Shown piece after piece: positions 62,901 through 64,000 of a stretch of DNA of 64,000 nucleotides (the first letter of the stretch is position 1; each line of letters begins with the position of its first letter). A program made the position numbers and the translations under genes. This DNA is from Limnomonas spitsbergensis. Taxonomy: Eukaryota; Chlorophyta; Chlorophyceae; Chlamydomonadales. The stretch spans positions 1,798,001 through 1,862,000 of the forward strand of contig JAYJMM010000105.1 of the NCBI GenBank assembly GCA_037349105.1, in the 5' to 3' direction. The notes below the pieces were generated by a model. That model was not told where the DNA came from. It did no database searches and was given only the letters and a program-made list of their open reading frames with translations.

Positions 62901-63866
62901 ACAGCCTGTGATTCTGCGCCAATTAAGGACATTTCTTTACGGTTGATACACCAGCAGGTATGATCCGAGGGCAGTTGCAATCAGTGGAGAACAGATCATA
63001 CCTAAAGAGGCTCACTGTTATCTACATGCGATCTTACCCGTCCATGCCGCTCAGGAGTGTATTGAACAGCACGCGGTACCTGCAAGCAAGGGTTCACCAC
63101 TTTTAACTCCATCCTGCACACACCGCCCCATGGAAAAGACCAACTTCATCATTCCACCACCAGGTTTGCAGCAAGAGCAGCCATGTGTCAGTAAATGACT
63201 AGGGCCGGGCTCAACTGCATGGACAGGTTGAGGGCTACCTTGCGGCAGCAATGGTCAACTGCATGCAATCCTCCCCCCAACCATTGAAACCCATAAGCTC
63301 GACAACAGGCTGGACCTGGTTAGAAGGGGGGAAATGTATGCATGAGACTTAAACAGGGAGTTGTCTGTCTGGGTCGTGACGGTACAGAGGCATACACTGC
63401 ATACCTCCACGCACCGACAGTCGCACACACTGCATAGTGCACATGCGGCACACTATTACACAGTAAAGCTTCATATACCCCTGCCTGTGGCTGTCGGCTA
63501 TTATTCAGTGAAGCGAGGCCAGTGAGGCCGGGCCGGCTGCACATGCATGGGGTTTTTGTGTGGGGTGCTGCACGTGGTGCACCTGGCCTCGAAGATCATG
63601 AGAGGGACGGTGACCGCGGGCAGTGCTACGACGGAGAGCGGGAAGATGGGCAGCGTCTTTCGGACTCGTTTGTCCGCCCCACAGCCGCTTCCCTCGCTGC
63701 TTCCCTCTGCTGCAGCCCGGCATCGCACACCCCCGTCATGCCTCGTCGGCCTGTCGCGACTGGGGTAAAGCGACACCGACATGGCACGTTGGTGAAAAGC
63801 GGTTCGCCCGTTCGCAGTAATTGAAGCTCTCTGCTTCATGCGCAAGGTGGAGCTGGGGGAAGCCAT
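59995..63866 (-). CDS. LON N-terminal-domain protein, probably plastid-targeted
   Basis: Protein with the substrate-binding N-terminal domain of Lon protease but no ATPase or peptidase part visible. Nine exons on the minus strand, phases consistent: 63583-63866, 63038-63079, 62645-62762, 61810-61950, 61542-61559, 61381-61459, 60884-60990, 60426-60470, 59995-60177; 338 residues. ATG at 63866 in CCCACCATGG. Residues 1-~65 are basic and Ser-rich like a transit peptide. Then KTLPIFPLSVVALPAVTVPL and IFEARYRVLFNTLL, the hallmark start of the domain; SPWCGTKRFGMCYVDNQGQM; PDGRLFITNKGKERFKVIK; an acidic LPEEEETEE; then a helical C-part (LNVKMQN, EELADLGPRDLSYWVASFF, LLEEDSTLKRL, ETVRYYSAAAALKS). Plant and algal plastid relatives share this plan; their role is poorly known. 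The 18-nt exon (AHRQQE) is the least certain; its inclusion keeps the frame but so would skipping it. Confidence 0.9.
61771..61804. repeat. (CTC)n trinucleotide repeat next to a LON splice donor
   Basis: CTC repeated about ten times immediately beyond the donor at 61809. On the minus strand it would encode a Gly run if the intron were retained. Confidence 0.95.
62480..62648. repeat. ~34-bp minisatellite overlapping the LON exon 3 donor
   Basis: CCAGCCTCATCCAGCCCACC plus ATTACCCCCTG is repeated about five times with small changes. The final unit ends CAGCCCACCATGATCT, which is the exon 3 / donor boundary on the minus strand (GATCATG|GTGGGC). Every unit thus carries a GGTGGGCTG copy of the donor. 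Confidence 0.85.
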
Positions 63867-64000
63867 GGTGGGAGCGTCGTCTGAGCCCGAGGTAGGTTGG
63901 GAGCTGCGGGCCCGAACGGTGCGTGTGATCCCAGTGAGGTAGTTTCAAGACCAGAGCTATATTCTGTGGGGATAATTCAACGCGGTAGCTTCTAGGTTAG
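63867..64000. other. Upstream flank of the LON-domain gene
   Basis: Presumed 5' UTR or promoter on the minus strand. No motif recognised. Confidence 0.3.

Overview
This is nuclear DNA from a eukaryote, most likely a chlorophyte green alga (volvocine or another Chlamydomonadales-type lineage). The evidence is many short GT-AG introns in house-keeping genes, TGTAA (rather than AATAAA) motifs just past stop codons, an organelle-targeted thioredoxin and a plastid-type LON-domain protein, and transposon debris that includes a LINE coding RNase H, a CCHC knuckle and a possible restriction-like endonuclease, an arrangement reminiscent of algal Dualen/RandI elements. The species cannot be named from the sequence alone.

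Layout. 1-10.3 kb: the 3' part of eIF5B on +, with 16 exons whose phases all agree. 13.8-15.0 kb: a serine-rich exon of an unidentified gene on -. 15.6-42.2 kb: a transposon island. It holds a broken Ty3/gypsy chromovirus (16.65-18.38), a candidate LTR (19.2-19.6), a ~190-bp satellite (19.6-20.9), a palindrome and foldback element (21.07-22.5), an element with ~324-bp inverted arms (24.50-26.43), a DNA element with perfect 24-bp TIRs (26.5-27.1), several LINE fragments and two small MITE-like elements. A second unidentified two-exon gene candidate lies at 30.0-31.05 kb on -. 42.4-48.65 kb: a KDM4-like JmjN/JmjC histone demethylase on + (8 exons). 50.4-52.5 kb: a thioredoxin-like protein with WCSSC on + (4 exons). 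54.9-56.8 kb: an organellar ribosomal protein bL12 on + (2 exons, with a frame break in exon 1). 57.65-59.12 kb: two head-to-tail LINE 3' fragments. 60.0-63.9 kb: a LON N-terminal-domain protein on - (9 exons, one of 18 nt).

The recognised genes do not form an operon or pathway. They are independent house-keeping, chromatin and organelle genes around an island of mobile elements. The most unusual structures are: (i) eIF5B introns carrying decayed copies of neighbouring exon/intron boundaries; (ii) a LINE family whose short 3' tail recurs six times and twice sits directly against the next truncated copy, suggesting self-targeted insertion; (iii) the large inverted-repeat elements; and (iv) a minisatellite in the LON gene whose last unit provides the working splice donor. 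I found no clearly new defence or metabolic system.
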